A stretch of DNA of 49,606 bases from Gammaproteobacteria bacterium (GTDB taxonomy: Bacteria; Pseudomonadota; Gammaproteobacteria; GCA-001735895): assembly GCA_014382695.1 (NCBI GenBank), contig JACNJF010000141.1, positions 1-49,606 of the forward strand, read 5' to 3'. This document shows positions 35,282 to 44,880 of this stretch, in pieces. The notes under the pieces were generated by a model that searched no databases, was not told the origin of the DNA, and worked only from the letters and a program-made list of their open reading frames with translations. Every line of letters starts with the position of its first letter. The first letter of the stretch is position 1. A program made the position numbers and the translations under genes.

Positions 35282-36889
35282 ATGAATACATTACTTGAAA
35301 GAATCGATCGCTTGACCGAAATCGGCATCGCCCTGTCTGCTGAGAAAGACACGGCCAAATTGCTTGAACTGATTATGATGGGTGCGAAAACGTTGACGCA
35401 TGCGGATGGCGGCACCCTGTATTTTTTAAAAGATAAAAAGCTTAATTTTGAAATTATATCGAATGACTCCCTGGGTATACAAATGGGAGGGACTTCCGGT
35501 AACAGAATAGAGTTTGCCCCGTTACCTTTATATCTCGAAGATGGTTCAGAAAACCATAATATGGTGGTCAGTCACTGTGTTCTGAGCGGAAAAACCATCA
35601 ATATTGAAGATGCCTACAATGAAGTCGGATTTGACTTTACCGGCGCGCGCAAGTTTGATCAGAACACCGGTTACCGCACTCAGTCCATCCTGACTTTTCC
35701 GCTGAAAGATCACGAGCGTGAAATAATTGGTGTTTTACAGTTAATCAACGCGACAGACCCGGCTACCGATCAAGTCATCAGTTTTAATGCCCTCGATCAG
35801 CAACTGGCGGAATCGCTAGCGTCACAGGCTGCGGTTGCGTTAACTCAGAAGCGCTTGCTGAATGAATTGCAGGAACTGTTTGAAGCGTTTATTAAAATGA
35901 TCGCGAGTGCAATCGACGATAAATCACCTTACACCGGTGGACATTGTCGGCGCATACCGGTATTAACCATGATGCTGGCAGAGGCGGTCGATCAGGTGGA
36001 TGCCGGGCCGATGAAGAATTTCCACATCAGCAACAGTGACCGCTACGAACTGGAGACGGCGGCCTGGTTGCATGATTGTGGCAAGGTGGTTACGCCTGAA
36101 TATGTGATGGATAAATCGACCAAACTGGAAACCATTTATGATCGAATTCATCTGGTTGAGCATCGTTTTGAAATCGTGTTACGCGACCTTGAAATCTCCT
36201 ATCTGAAAGATTGTATGCTGGCCATGCAGCAAAATCGTCCCACTGACGAGTTAACTGCCCGCTATGAACTAAATTGCTCACAGCTACGGGAAGACCTTAG
36301 TTTTGTACAGAAGGTGAATGTGGGCGGTGAATTTATGAGTGATGAGGATGTGGTACGGGTGGAGAGCATTGCCCGCCAGCAGTGGACGAATCATGCTGGC
36401 GAAAGACTGAGCTTACTGAATGATGATGAACTGTTAAATATATCGATCCGTAAAGGAACCCTGAATGACAGCGAAAGGGAGATTATCAATCATCACATTG
36501 TTGCTACGATCAAAATGCTGGAGTCGCTGCCTTTCCCCAAACATCTGAAAAAAGTGCCGGAGTATGCCGGAGGGCATCATGAAAAAATGGATGGCACCGG
36601 GTATCCCAAAGGGTTGAAAAAAGATCAGATGTCGATTCAGACCCGAATTATGGCGATAGCGGATATCTTTGAAGCGCTCACCGCTTCCGATCGGCCTTAT
36701 AAAAAGGGTAAAAAACTATCTGAATGTCTTAAGATCATGGGCTACATGAAAAAAGATAATCATATCGACCCTGATCTATACGATATTTTTGTGGCTAAAA
36801 AGGTCTATCTGCAATATGCCCAGGAATTTCTTGATCCTGAACAGATCGATACGATCGATGAGCCGATTGAGATTGCTTACTTGAACTAG
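35282..36889 (+). CDS. GAF plus HD-GYP-like phosphohydrolase with an insertion
   Basis: A 535-residue cytosolic protein. Residues about 10-185 form a GAF sensor domain. A helix links it to an HD domain: H221, then H264-D265 in LHDCGK, and later HHEKMDGTGYP at 432-442, the HD-GYP hallmark. Between these motifs lies an extra helical segment of roughly 100 residues (about 290-390) not present in ordinary HD-GYP domains; the GTL...ERE motif follows it at about 392-400. The family degrades cyclic di-GMP, but the insertion and the changed spacing make another cyclic nucleotide substrate possible. It is divergent from the kinase gene across 263 bases, so shared control is plausible. Confidence 0.87.
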   Translation: MNTLLERIDRLTEIGIALSAEKDTAKLLELIMMGAKTLTHADGGTLYFLKDKKLNFEIISNDSLGIQMGGTSGNRIEFAPLPLYLEDGSENHNMVVSHCVLSGKTINIEDAYNEVGFDFTGARKFDQNTGYRTQSILTFPLKDHEREIIGVLQLINATDPATDQVISFNALDQQLAESLASQAAVALTQKRLLNELQELFEAFIKMIASAIDDKSPYTGGHCRRIPVLTMMLAEAVDQVDAGPMKNFHISNSDRYELETAAWLHDCGKVVTPEYVMDKSTKLETIYDRIHLVEHRFEIVLRDLEISYLKDCMLAMQQNRPTDELTARYELNCSQLREDLSFVQKVNVGGEFMSDEDVVRVESIARQQWTNHAGERLSLLNDDELLNISIRKGTLNDSEREIINHHIVATIKMLESLPFPKHLKKVPEYAGGHHEKMDGTGYPKGLKKDQMSIQTRIMAIADIFEALTASDRPYKKGKKLSECLKIMGYMKKDNHIDPDLYDIFVAKKVYLQYAQEFLDPEQIDTIDEPIEIAYLN

Positions 36890-36950
36890 CAGCGTTGTGG
36901 TATTGCGCCAAAGCTGAGGTGTCAGCCTCTAAAGGACTGAGCGTTTTGTA

Positions 36951-38009
36951 CTACTCTTCTATATCGGCAGAATCGGCGCTATCTACGCCATCGGTTAGCA
37001 CGTAGGAAGAGATATCTTTTTCATTCAGCAGGAACGATGCCGCGGAGCTGCGTCGCCCGGTGTCACAGTAAATGACATATTTTTTTGAGGTGTCCAGCGA
37101 GTTAGCCTTCATGCGCAGGAAGATTAACGGAATATTGATGGTTCCTTTGATATGTTTAGCTTTATATTCCGCCGGTAACCGCACATCCAGCCATAAGCCG
37201 CCATTTTCAATAATCTGCTTGGCTTCGATATAACTGACCCAGTTTAATAACGGTTCATTCAGTAAAGAATTAAAGTCATCCTTATTCAGGCGCATCAGAT
37301 GTCCATCACTGAGCATGGTAACGGTAGCATTGCGCTTGCTGTCTGAAATCAGGGCTTCTTCACCGAAACTGTCACCGACTGAAAGCGTCGCCAGCTTGAC
37401 CCCTTTTGGATTGGCCGGAGTGGCTCTGGTGACCAGGCAGCGTCCTTCCTTGATAATGTAAAAATAATCCCCTGGATCATCCTGCTGAATGACGATGTCA
37501 CCCGGCTTGTAAACCGCCGTTTCCATACGCATAAACATGGCCTGGATATTGGCCGGGGGTATGCGATGAAAGGCGCGTGTCTGCAGTATGCGAGTCATCC
37601 AGTCTGTTGAGTCACTGTCATCCGACTCTTCCAGCGACTCCACTGAATAACTGCCGGTCTGATCCCATGTCAGCATAATATCGAGCATATCACTGTTAAC
37701 GCGAACGATGACCGAAGGTGTTTTGGCTCGTGCTGACACGGTACGTGGAAAAGAGTGGGCGAGGGGGTGTTTGCTTTCTGCGGAACCGCCGCTGATGGTT
37801 TTGACAATTTTTTTGTCGACGACCAATTCTATGTCGCCCTTGATGACATATACATGTGATTTGTCCATGTCACCTATTTTGAACAGGTAATGGCCGGTCT
37901 GGATAACTTCCGATTTTACCTTTTTAATCAGATCCTGAATGTTTTCGGAATTTAATGAATTGATCGGTGATAGTTCTTTTATTGATGATGGATCAATTTC
38001 AATTGACAT
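36951..38009 (-). CDS. two cyclic-nucleotide-binding domains fused to rhodanese
   Basis: A 352-residue cytosolic protein. Residues about 20-115 form a degenerate cyclic-nucleotide-binding fold. Residues about 145-250 form a second one with a good phosphate-binding cassette (GDSFGEEAL at 212-220 with R226 in RNATV). Residues about 262-345 form a rhodanese domain with active-site Cys315 in CDTGRRSS. There is no helix-turn-helix, so it is not a CRP-type regulator. Binding of cAMP could control sulfur transfer or a redox switch on the Cys. The adenylate cyclase encoded 6.5 kb away is a possible source of the nucleotide. It converges with the HD-GYP-like gene. Confidence 0.9.
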   Translation of the reverse strand: MSIEIDPSSIKELSPINSLNSENIQDLIKKVKSEVIQTGHYLFKIGDMDKSHVYVIKGDIELVVDKKIVKTISGGSAESKHPLAHSFPRTVSARAKTPSVIVRVNSDMLDIMLTWDQTGSYSVESLEESDDSDSTDWMTRILQTRAFHRIPPANIQAMFMRMETAVYKPGDIVIQQDDPGDYFYIIKEGRCLVTRATPANPKGVKLATLSVGDSFGEEALISDSKRNATVTMLSDGHLMRLNKDDFNSLLNEPLLNWVSYIEAKQIIENGGLWLDVRLPAEYKAKHIKGTINIPLIFLRMKANSLDTSKKYVIYCDTGRRSSAASFLLNEKDISSYVLTDGVDSADSADIEE

Positions 38010-38128
38010 AGCGGGTAATCTTGTTCCTTGGATGCAAATCTATGGGCCTATTTTGTAGGCGTTGAGGGCATAAATCAATAGGCTAATCTGCTTTTCTGGT
38101 TCTGGGTTAAAGCCGAGAATACAGTGTT

Positions 38129-39907
38129 TTAGCCGGACTGACGGGTAATATCGACGTACAGTTTTAATTTTTGTCCGGGTTGTAGATATTTACCAATATT
38201 GTTCCATTTTTTTATGTCTGCCACGTTCAGGTTGAATTTATCAGCGATGCGGGAGAGAGAATCGCCTTTTCTGACGGTGTAACGTAATGCATGTAACTGA
38301 TGTTGTGGGCTGGCGAACAGGCTCACGTTAAGGGCTTTAGCTTCAGTTTTTGGTGTTTGCCAGATCACCAGTTCCTGTCCAATCTTAAGGGTATCGATCG
38401 GAGCCATGCCATTCCATTTGGCGAGAGAGCGGGTGGAAACATCATATTTACGCGATATAGTCCAGAAACTATCCCCCGATTTAACCGTATAGGTGACTTT
38501 CTCGCCCTTATGCGCAGTATTCTTAATTTTTTTCAGCCGAGACCCTTCGCTTAAGGTATAGGCGCTGAGCGATTGGGTGGCGGTCGGAATAAGCAGGTAT
38601 TTGCCTGCACGAATCTGTGAATTACTGATGTCGTTTACATTTTTGATTAAGGTGGTGGTAGTGCGGTATCGGTTTGCAATCTCGCTTAAGGTATCCCCAT
38701 TTTTAATCTTGTATCTGACCCAGTTAATGCGTTTGTTTTTGGGTAACTCTGCCAGATTAAGCTTGAAAAGTTCGGTTTTTTCCTTCGGCAACAGCAGTCG
38801 ATGCGGCCCGTTGGGTGCCGTTGCCCAGCGATTAAAGGCAGGGTTGATCTGATACAGTTCCTTGGTTGAGATATCTGCCAGTTCCGCCGCCAGAGCCAGA
38901 TCAATCTGACTATCCATTTCAACGACTTCATAACTTAGTTCGTCTTCGATAGGCAGCAACTCGAGCTGATATTTTTCTGGATTGGAAAATAGTTCTTTCA
39001 GTGCTAATAGCTTTGGAACGTAATCCTTGGTTTCCGGCTGGATTTTGGTGAGTTGCCAGAAATCTTCGCCACGACCCTTGCTTTTATTGTAACGAATGGC
39101 AGAGCGTATTTTACCGGGGCCGGCATTATAGGATGCCAGTGCAAGTTCCCAGTCGTTATCAAACTGTCCGGCCAGAGATTGCAGGTATTCGGTAGCCGCC
39201 AGGGTCGACTCAATAATGTCGCGTCGGCCATCGTACCACCAGTTTTGCTTGAGTCCGAGATGTCGGCCGGTGGATGGTATGATCTGCCACATTCCAGAAG
39301 CACGGCCATGCGAATAGGCAAATGTCTGGTAAGCACTTTCTACGATGGGTAACAGAGCCAGCTCGGCAGGCAACTCCTTTTCTTCCAGTACATCGAGGAT
39401 ATACGGCAGAATGGGTTCGGCACGCTTCATTACGCGATCCAGATACTCGCGATGATCCAGATACCAGTCGAGTTGAGCCTGTACCCGGCTGTTTATTACC
39501 GAGTTCATTCTCATGCCCTGCTGCAGGCGATCCCAGGCATTGTTCTGATGGCTTAATGCGATTTCGGCTTGATGGATGATTTCATCTACCAGCAGTGCAT
39601 TTTCATCGCCAGCAAGCGATAGATCGACTTCCGATTCAATCGGCACGTTGACAACGTCAGAGATTTGAACGATGTCATCAGCGGTCTGTTCAAGCAGCGG
39701 CAGGCTGTTAGCGGCTATAATGACAGGTTCTGGACTAATCGGCTCGCCAGCTGAGGAAACCAATTCGACATTGCTGAGCGTTGATAGCGGCTGTTGCGAG
39801 CTGAGCTCGGTCGAAGCGGAATCCATCGTCATTGTCTGGCAACCACTTAACGTGATTAAAAGTGGAAGCTGAACTAAAATTTGTAGTAGAGTTTTATTTT
39901 TATTCAC
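38129..39907 (-). CDS. mltD: membrane-bound lytic murein transglycosylase D with three LysM repeats
   Basis: A 592-residue lipoprotein. The signal peptide ends in a TLSGC lipobox with Cys23. The SLT catalytic domain spans about residues 165-300: catalytic Glu in LLPIVESAYQ, GMWQIIPSTGRHLGL, and ALASYNAGPGKI. Three LysM domains follow at about 393-445 (VRYKIKNGDTLSEIANRY), 470-520 and 540-588, which bind peptidoglycan glycans. The enzyme cleaves the MurNAc-GlcNAc bond with anhydro-ring formation at the outer membrane. It is divergent from the methyltransferase-rnhA-dnaQ genes, as in many Gammaproteobacteria, but the usual gloB gene is absent between them. Confidence 0.94.
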   Translation of the reverse strand: MNKNKTLLQILVQLPLLITLSGCQTMTMDSASTELSSQQPLSTLSNVELVSSAGEPISPEPVIIAANSLPLLEQTADDIVQISDVVNVPIESEVDLSLAGDENALLVDEIIHQAEIALSHQNNAWDRLQQGMRMNSVINSRVQAQLDWYLDHREYLDRVMKRAEPILPYILDVLEEKELPAELALLPIVESAYQTFAYSHGRASGMWQIIPSTGRHLGLKQNWWYDGRRDIIESTLAATEYLQSLAGQFDNDWELALASYNAGPGKIRSAIRYNKSKGRGEDFWQLTKIQPETKDYVPKLLALKELFSNPEKYQLELLPIEDELSYEVVEMDSQIDLALAAELADISTKELYQINPAFNRWATAPNGPHRLLLPKEKTELFKLNLAELPKNKRINWVRYKIKNGDTLSEIANRYRTTTTLIKNVNDISNSQIRAGKYLLIPTATQSLSAYTLSEGSRLKKIKNTAHKGEKVTYTVKSGDSFWTISRKYDVSTRSLAKWNGMAPIDTLKIGQELVIWQTPKTEAKALNVSLFASPQHQLHALRYTVRKGDSLSRIADKFNLNVADIKKWNNIGKYLQPGQKLKLYVDITRQSG

Positions 39908-40034
39908 AGGTTTCTTTGTAGTATCGATTTTTAGCTCACGCGATGCTACAAGCCGAAGCCTATTAACGCAAGGCTATTCCGATAAACAGGGTTAATTGTT
40001 ACGAATAAGCTGCGGATACTTAACGAGAAAATTT

Positions 40035-40772
40035 ATGCAAGCTCACTTACGACTGAATTCATGGTATCAATCTTCGCTGGGACAGTATCTGCTGGAACAG
40101 CTGCAGGCCAAACTGGATTCGGTACTATCCACCAGCTTTGGATATTATGCAGTTACCATCGGCTGTGAAAGCATTGCTGCCGATTTGATGGATAGTTGCC
40201 GCATCAAGCATGTGTTCCGACTGGGTCATGCTGAAACCGATCACGATGCCATGGTTGATAGTGCCTCCTTACCGATAGCTGCCGACAGTACCGATATGGT
40301 GGTCCTGGTGCATGCATTGTCGCAGGCTAATGACCCACACGCTATTCTGCGTGAAGTGGACCGGGTTCTGATACCCGATGGCAAGCTCATCATCATTGAT
40401 TTTAACCCGGTTTCATTATGGGGTATTCGCCACCTGTTACAGGCCTGGCTGGATGATGCCCCATGGGCGGGCCATTACTATACGGCCGGACGGCTGAAAG
40501 ACTGGACCAGCCTGCTCGGGTTTGAGCAGACGCACCATATCAAATGTGGCCATGTTCTGCCGTTAAACTATCAGCGGCTGATTGCCCGATCACGCATTTT
40601 GACCAAATTCAGTGAGCGCTGGCTGAATTTTTCCGGCGCATTGAATGTGATGGTTTTTGAGAAAAATACGATTCCACTAACCCCGGTCAGAAGCCGCTGG
40701 GTCAAGCGTCAGATTCTTCCCGCTGCGGTCGCCAGACCCACTGTCGGCAGAGGAATGAAGTATGACAAGTAA
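40035..40772 (+). CDS. SAM-dependent methyltransferase (YafS-like)
   Basis: About 245 residues from the ATG at 40035; an upstream in-frame TTG at 39996 is less likely. The centre has the class I methyltransferase pattern of the Methyltransf_11 type: [22 protein letters not shown] near residue 95, then [17 protein letters not shown]. The SAM-binding glycine-rich motif I is weak (VFRLGHAE). The substrate is unknown. Its gene sits before rnhA, overlapping it by 11 bases, the order seen for yafS in other Gammaproteobacteria. Confidence 0.85.
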   Translation: MQAHLRLNSWYQSSLGQYLLEQLQAKLDSVLSTSFGYYAVTIGCESIAADLMDSCRIKHVFRLGHAETDHDAMVDSASLPIAADSTDMVVLVHALSQANDPHAILREVDRVLIPDGKLIIIDFNPVSLWGIRHLLQAWLDDAPWAGHYYTAGRLKDWTSLLGFEQTHHIKCGHVLPLNYQRLIARSRILTKFSERWLNFSGALNVMVFEKNTIPLTPVRSRWVKRQILPAAVARPTVGRGMKYDK

Positions 40773-41208
40773 TAAAGTGACTCTGTACAGCGATGGAGCC
40801 TGTCGTGGTAACCCCGGTCCCGGTGGCTGGGGGGTTTACCTGCAATATGCCGATAGCACTAAAAAACTCTACGGCTTTGAACCGCAGACGACCAACAACC
40901 GGATGGAGATGACCGCTGTGATTGAGGGCCTGAAAGTACTCAAACGTAGCTGTGAGATAGAGTTGAATACCGATTCAAAGTATGTGCTGCAGGGTATTAC
41001 CGAATGGATGCCGGGCTGGAAGAAAAATGGCTGGAAAACAGCGGCACGTAAGCCGGTCAAGAATGTTGATCTATGGCAGCAAATCGATCAGCAACTGCTA
41101 CGGCATAGCGTTAACTGGAAGTGGGTTAAAGGTCATTCCGGCGTGCACGGTAATGAAATGGCCGATCAACTGGCCAATCAGGCCATCGATGAGAATCTGG
41201 CGTCATGA
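40762..41208 (+). CDS. rnhA: ribonuclease HI
   Basis: A 148-residue enzyme that cleaves the RNA strand of RNA-DNA hybrids. The four catalytic acids are Asp in [14 protein letters not shown], Glu in [13 protein letters not shown], Asp in [11 protein letters not shown] and Asp in [10 protein letters not shown]. The basic handle segment [11 protein letters not shown] is present. The length is typical of bacterial RNase HI. AGAGGA precedes the ATG. It overlaps the methyltransferase gene upstream and the dnaQ start downstream (ATGA), so the three are translationally coupled. Confidence 0.97.
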   Translation: MTSNKVTLYSDGACRGNPGPGGWGVYLQYADSTKKLYGFEPQTTNNRMEMTAVIEGLKVLKRSCEIELNTDSKYVLQGITEWMPGWKKNGWKTAARKPVKNVDLWQQIDQQLLRHSVNWKWVKGHSGVHGNEMADQLANQAIDENLAS

Positions 41209-41906
41209 TCAATCGACAGATTATTCTGGACACCGAAACCACCGGTCTGGAAACCTCACTAGGCCATCGGATTATTGAAATCGGTTGCGTCGAAATGATT
41301 AACCGGCGTCTCACCAGTAATCACTGGCATCACTATATCAACCCGGATCGTGAAGTGGATGCCGGTGCCTATAATGTGCATGGGATCAGCAACGAGTTTC
41401 TGCAGGATAAGCCACGCTTCCATGAACTGGCGGATAGCTTTCTGGATTATATCCGCGGTGCTGAACTGGTTATTCATAATGCGCCGTTCGATATTGGTTT
41501 CCTGAATCTTGAAATGTCGTTGCTGGAGCAGCCCGGCCCGGCGATCCAGGATATCTGCTCGATTCTCGATACGCTGGTGATGGCGCGCCAGAAACATCCG
41601 GGGCAGAAAAATAATCTGGACGCTCTGTGCAGGCGTTATGAAATCGATAATAGCGCCAGAACATTGCATGGCGCGCTACTGGATTCGGAGATTCTGGCTG
41701 AAGTTTATCTGCTGATGACCGGTGGGCAGACAGCGCTGAGTCTGGAAGCCGATGAAGAAGAGGAGCAGCAGGATAAGTTGCAGCAACTGGTGACGGGCCT
41801 GCCACAGCAGGATTTACCACTATGGACGGCGAGCGAACAGGATCTGAAAAAACATCAGGATTATCTGCAGTTTCTGGATAAAAAAGCCGGTAGTTGCTGC
41901 TGGTGA
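41205..41906 (+). CDS. dnaQ: DNA polymerase III epsilon subunit (3'-5' proofreading exonuclease)
   Basis: A 233-residue DEDDh exonuclease. Exo I is LDTETTGLE with the first Asp-Glu pair, Exo [15 protein letters not shown] near residue 90-102, and Exo [25 protein letters not shown] near 150-172 with the His and Asp. The C-terminal tail ending at Cys-Trp is the part that contacts the alpha subunit in E. coli. It proofreads errors of the replicative polymerase. The start codon overlaps the rnhA stop. Confidence 0.96.
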   Translation: MINRQIILDTETTGLETSLGHRIIEIGCVEMINRRLTSNHWHHYINPDREVDAGAYNVHGISNEFLQDKPRFHELADSFLDYIRGAELVIHNAPFDIGFLNLEMSLLEQPGPAIQDICSILDTLVMARQKHPGQKNNLDALCRRYEIDNSARTLHGALLDSEILAEVYLLMTGGQTALSLEADEEEEQQDKLQQLVTGLPQQDLPLWTASEQDLKKHQDYLQFLDKKAGSCCW

Positions 41907-42013
41907 AACTGATCAGTGCTCTGGTAGGTGTATTTGTTGAGCGTGGGCTATTGCTTGCCGAAGCGCGACATGTGGTAACGCTGAATCACGCCCAATAACG
42001 GGTATAAAACGCT

Positions 42014-42490
42014 TTACTTGCCTCTTAACAGGCGTGCCTTGTCGCGTGACCAGTCACGATCTTTTTCGGTCGCGCGTTTGTCATGCAGCTTTTTACCCTT
42101 GGCCAGACCGATGCTGAGTTTGGCGCGGCCCTTGCTCCAGTAAGCCGTAAGAGCGATCAGGGTATAACCCTTGCGTTCGATCAGACCGGAGATACGATCG
42201 ATTTCATGGCGATGGGCGAGTAGTTTGCGGACCCGCGTAGGCAGGACCGCATTATGGGTCGAGGCCGAAGTTAATGGCGTAATATGTGCACCACTCAGCC
42301 ACAGCTCGTTATTTTTGACGAACACATAACTTTCACTGATCTGTAATTTTTTTTCGCGCAGGCTTTTAGCTTCCCAGCCTTCCAGTTGAATGCCGACCTC
42401 GAGAGTTTCTTCGACGAAGAATTCAAATCTTGCCGATTTGTTTCTGGCAATGGTGTTATCCGGAGTTTTGGATTTTTTGCTCTGGCCCAT
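42014..42490 (-). CDS. smpB: SsrA-binding protein SmpB
   Basis: A 158-residue RNA-binding protein that delivers tmRNA to stalled ribosomes. Hallmarks: IARNKSARFEFFVEETLEVGIQL split near residues 13-36, GWEAKSLREKK, a GAHITPL segment, and the basic C-terminus GKKLHDKRATEKDRDW with the DK-R tail that enters the mRNA channel. The length is normal. The tmRNA gene itself is not in the window; the gap after dnaQ holds no tmRNA. It is divergent from the SRP RNA gene. Confidence 0.96.
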   Translation of the reverse strand: MGQSKKSKTPDNTIARNKSARFEFFVEETLEVGIQLEGWEAKSLREKKLQISESYVFVKNNELWLSGAHITPLTSASTHNAVLPTRVRKLLAHRHEIDRISGLIERKGYTLIALTAYWSKGRAKLSIGLAKGKKLHDKRATEKDRDWSRDKARLLRGK

Positions 42491-42653
42491 GATGGTTGAA
42501 AAAGCTGACTAAAAAATGTGAGCGCGTATTGTCAGGCTAAATAGTTTGCAAGACAAGTAAAACCCCGCTTTCATTTTGGCGCGACAACCAGTAAGATTCC
42601 GCATTCGATTTTATAGCTCCAGAATTACTTCTGGTAAGACTAATCCTGTTTAT

Positions 42654-42768
<115 letters not shown>

Positions 42769-42779
42769 CATTTCAAACT

Positions 42780-44506
42780 ATGAGTTACCAGGTACTGGCG
42801 CGTAAATGGCGCCCCAAAAATTTCACCGAAATGGTGGGTCAGCAGCATGTACTGCAGGCTCTGGTGAATGCTCTTGATAGTCAACGCCTGCATCATGCCT
42901 ATCTGTTCAGCGGAACACGTGGTGTGGGTAAGACCACCATCGCGCGTATTTTTTCCAAATCCCTCAACTGTGAAAACGGTATCAGCTCTTCACCCTGTGG
43001 CGAATGCAGTTCCTGTCGCGAAGTGGATGAAGGACGCAGCGTCGATCTAATTGAGATTGATGCGGCATCACGTACTGGTGTCGATGATATGCGCGAGTTG
43101 CTGGAGAACGTCCAGTACTGTCCAACCCGCAGCCGTTTTAAGGTTTATCTGATCGACGAAGTGCATATGCTGTCCAAGCATAGCTTTAATGCGTTGTTGA
43201 AAACGCTGGAAGAACCCCCCGAGCACGTCAAATTTCTACTCGCGACCACCGATCCACAAAAATTACCGGTGACCGTATTATCACGCTGCCTGCAATTCAA
43301 TCTGAAACGTATGTTTCCGGCCCAGATTCAGGGCCACCTGCAGGAGCTATTGACTCAGGAAGGCATCGAGTTTGAAGCGCAGGCACTGTTGCTGCTGGCA
43401 CATGCTGCCGATGGCAGTATGCGTGATGCGCTCAGTCTGCTCGATCAGGCGATTGCCTATAGTGCCGGCAATGTGAAAACGGAAGCGGTTGAAACCATGC
43501 TGGGTGCGATTTCCAGCGATTACCTGCTCCGTATTCTGGAAGCGTTGATCGAGCGTGACGCGACCGGGTTGATCGAAACCACACGTCAGTTGATCGAGAG
43601 AAGCCCTGATTATCAACGGGTGTGCTCGGATCTGATCAGTATCTTTCATCAGATGGCGCTGTATCTGAGCGCGGCGAAACTGGAGCCGGAAGAGGGCGTG
43701 CTGAAAGCATCGATAATCGATTGCTGTGCACGTCTGTCGGCCGAAGAAGTGCAGCTGTATTACCAGATCATACTGCAGGGACGTAAGGACCTGGATATCA
43801 CCCCCGATCAGTCGATGGGCTTCGAAATGCTGATGCTGCGCCTGTTGGCGTTTGCTCCGCTGGATGCAACTATTGGAGTTGCCGACAGGGAAGCGCCGGC
43901 GGAAAAAAAAAGCCTGTAATTCGTCCTGTCCCTGACCCTGGCGTCCATCCGCAGGCTGCGCTCAAACCGCAGCAAAAACCGGTAAATACGGTAAAAATTC
44001 CGCAGCCTCCCGCTGTAACCCCGGAAATCAAACAGCCCCCAGCTAAACCCGAGCCAAAACCGCCACAACTCGAAGCCAAAAAACCTGTGCCGGAAAAGCC
44101 GGATGATGTGCGTCAGGCAAAAGATGTATTGCACTGGTCTGAGTTGGCTTATGAGCTGGAGCTGAATGCCGTACCGCGTCAGATCGTGTTAAACAGTATT
44201 GTTGAATCGTATACCGATCAGCATCTGGTACTGGCCTTTCTACAGGAGCTGGAGGTGATGCTGAAGCCTGATCTGGAACGTCAAATTAAGCAGGCGATCG
44301 AACATAAACTTGGGGTATCATTAAACCTTGAGCTTAAAAGTTCAGCTTTATTAGCGGTGGAAACGCCGTATCAGGCGGGTGTCAGAAAGCAGGAGGAAGA
44401 GCGTCAGTCGATGATCCGTTCGATTCAGCAAGACCCGCTGGTGCAACAACTTAAAACCGTATTTTCCGCCGAGCTGGTGGAAAACAGTGTACACAAACGA
44501 GTTTGA
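42780..44506 (+). CDS. dnaX: DNA polymerase III tau/gamma subunit, with -1 frameshift
   Basis: The clamp-loader ATPase. The zero frame gives a 379-residue gamma-like product ending at 43919: Walker A GTRGVGKT at 45-52, zinc Cys 64/73/76/79, DEVH at 126-129 and the SRC sensor at 168-170. At a run of nine A (43903-43911) a -1 shift enters a frame that stays open to 44506. It adds a Pro/Lys/Gln-rich linker and about 140 conserved-looking residues, the tau tail that binds DnaB helicase and the polymerase. Full tau would be about 575 residues. No ribosome site precedes the ATG, which lies 11 bases after the SRP RNA. The second product could arise by ribosomal or transcriptional slippage. Confidence 0.93.
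43903..43911 (+). promoter_or_regulatory. slippery nine-A run for tau/gamma frameshifting
   Basis: Nine consecutive A. Zero-frame codons are GAA AAA AAA AGC CTG TAA, so gamma ends six bases after the run. Slipping back one base gives AAA AAA AAG CCT and continues into the tau tail. A AAA AAA fits the X XXY YYZ rule for -1 ribosomal frameshifting. A run of nine A also allows RNA polymerase slippage, as known for Thermus dnaX. AGCCTG at 43911-43916 and CAGGCT at 43952-43957 could pair but begin inside the slippery run, so their role is unclear. Confidence 0.8.
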
Positions 44507-44551
44507 TCGATGGGCATCGACTCGTACCCGGAAATCTATAGAGGTGATTAA

Positions 44552-44875
44552 ATGAAAGGTGGTTTAGGCAATATAATGAAGCAGGCGCAAAAGATGCAGG
44601 AAGACATGCAGAAGGCACAGGCTGATATGGCGAATATGGAAGTAACCGGTGAAGCAGGTGGTGGCATGGTTCAGGTGATGATGCGCGGCACCCATGAAAT
44701 CAACCGGGTCACTATCGACTCCAGCCTGATGCAGGATGATAAGGAGATGCTGGAAGATCTGATGGCAGCAGCGTTTAACGATGCGGTGCATAAAATTGCT
44801 AAAAAGAATTCGGACTCTATGGCGAACATGACCGCTGGCCTTAATTTGCCACCCGGATTTAAACTTCCGTTCTAA
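44552..44875 (+). CDS. ybaB: YbaB/EbfC nucleoid-associated protein
   Basis: A 107-residue DNA-binding dimer protein. [20 protein letters not shown] at the start, [21 protein letters not shown] in the middle and [10 protein letters not shown] at the end are the family hallmarks. The N-terminal half is a coiled helix. It lies between dnaX and recR, its usual place. AGAGGTG precedes the ATG. Confidence 0.96.
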   Translation: MKGGLGNIMKQAQKMQEDMQKAQADMANMEVTGEAGGGMVQVMMRGTHEINRVTIDSSLMQDDKEMLEDLMAAAFNDAVHKIAKKNSDSMANMTAGLNLPPGFKLPF

Positions 44876-44880
44876 TTCCC

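Noticed and set aside
41907-42013. tmRNA gene near smpB
   Set aside because: The gap is only 107 bases and has no tRNA-like ends or tag-coding frame.
44087-44506. A separate small gene after dnaX
   Set aside because: Its frame is open back to the nine-A run in dnaX and encodes the tau linker and tail, so it is the 3' part of dnaX.
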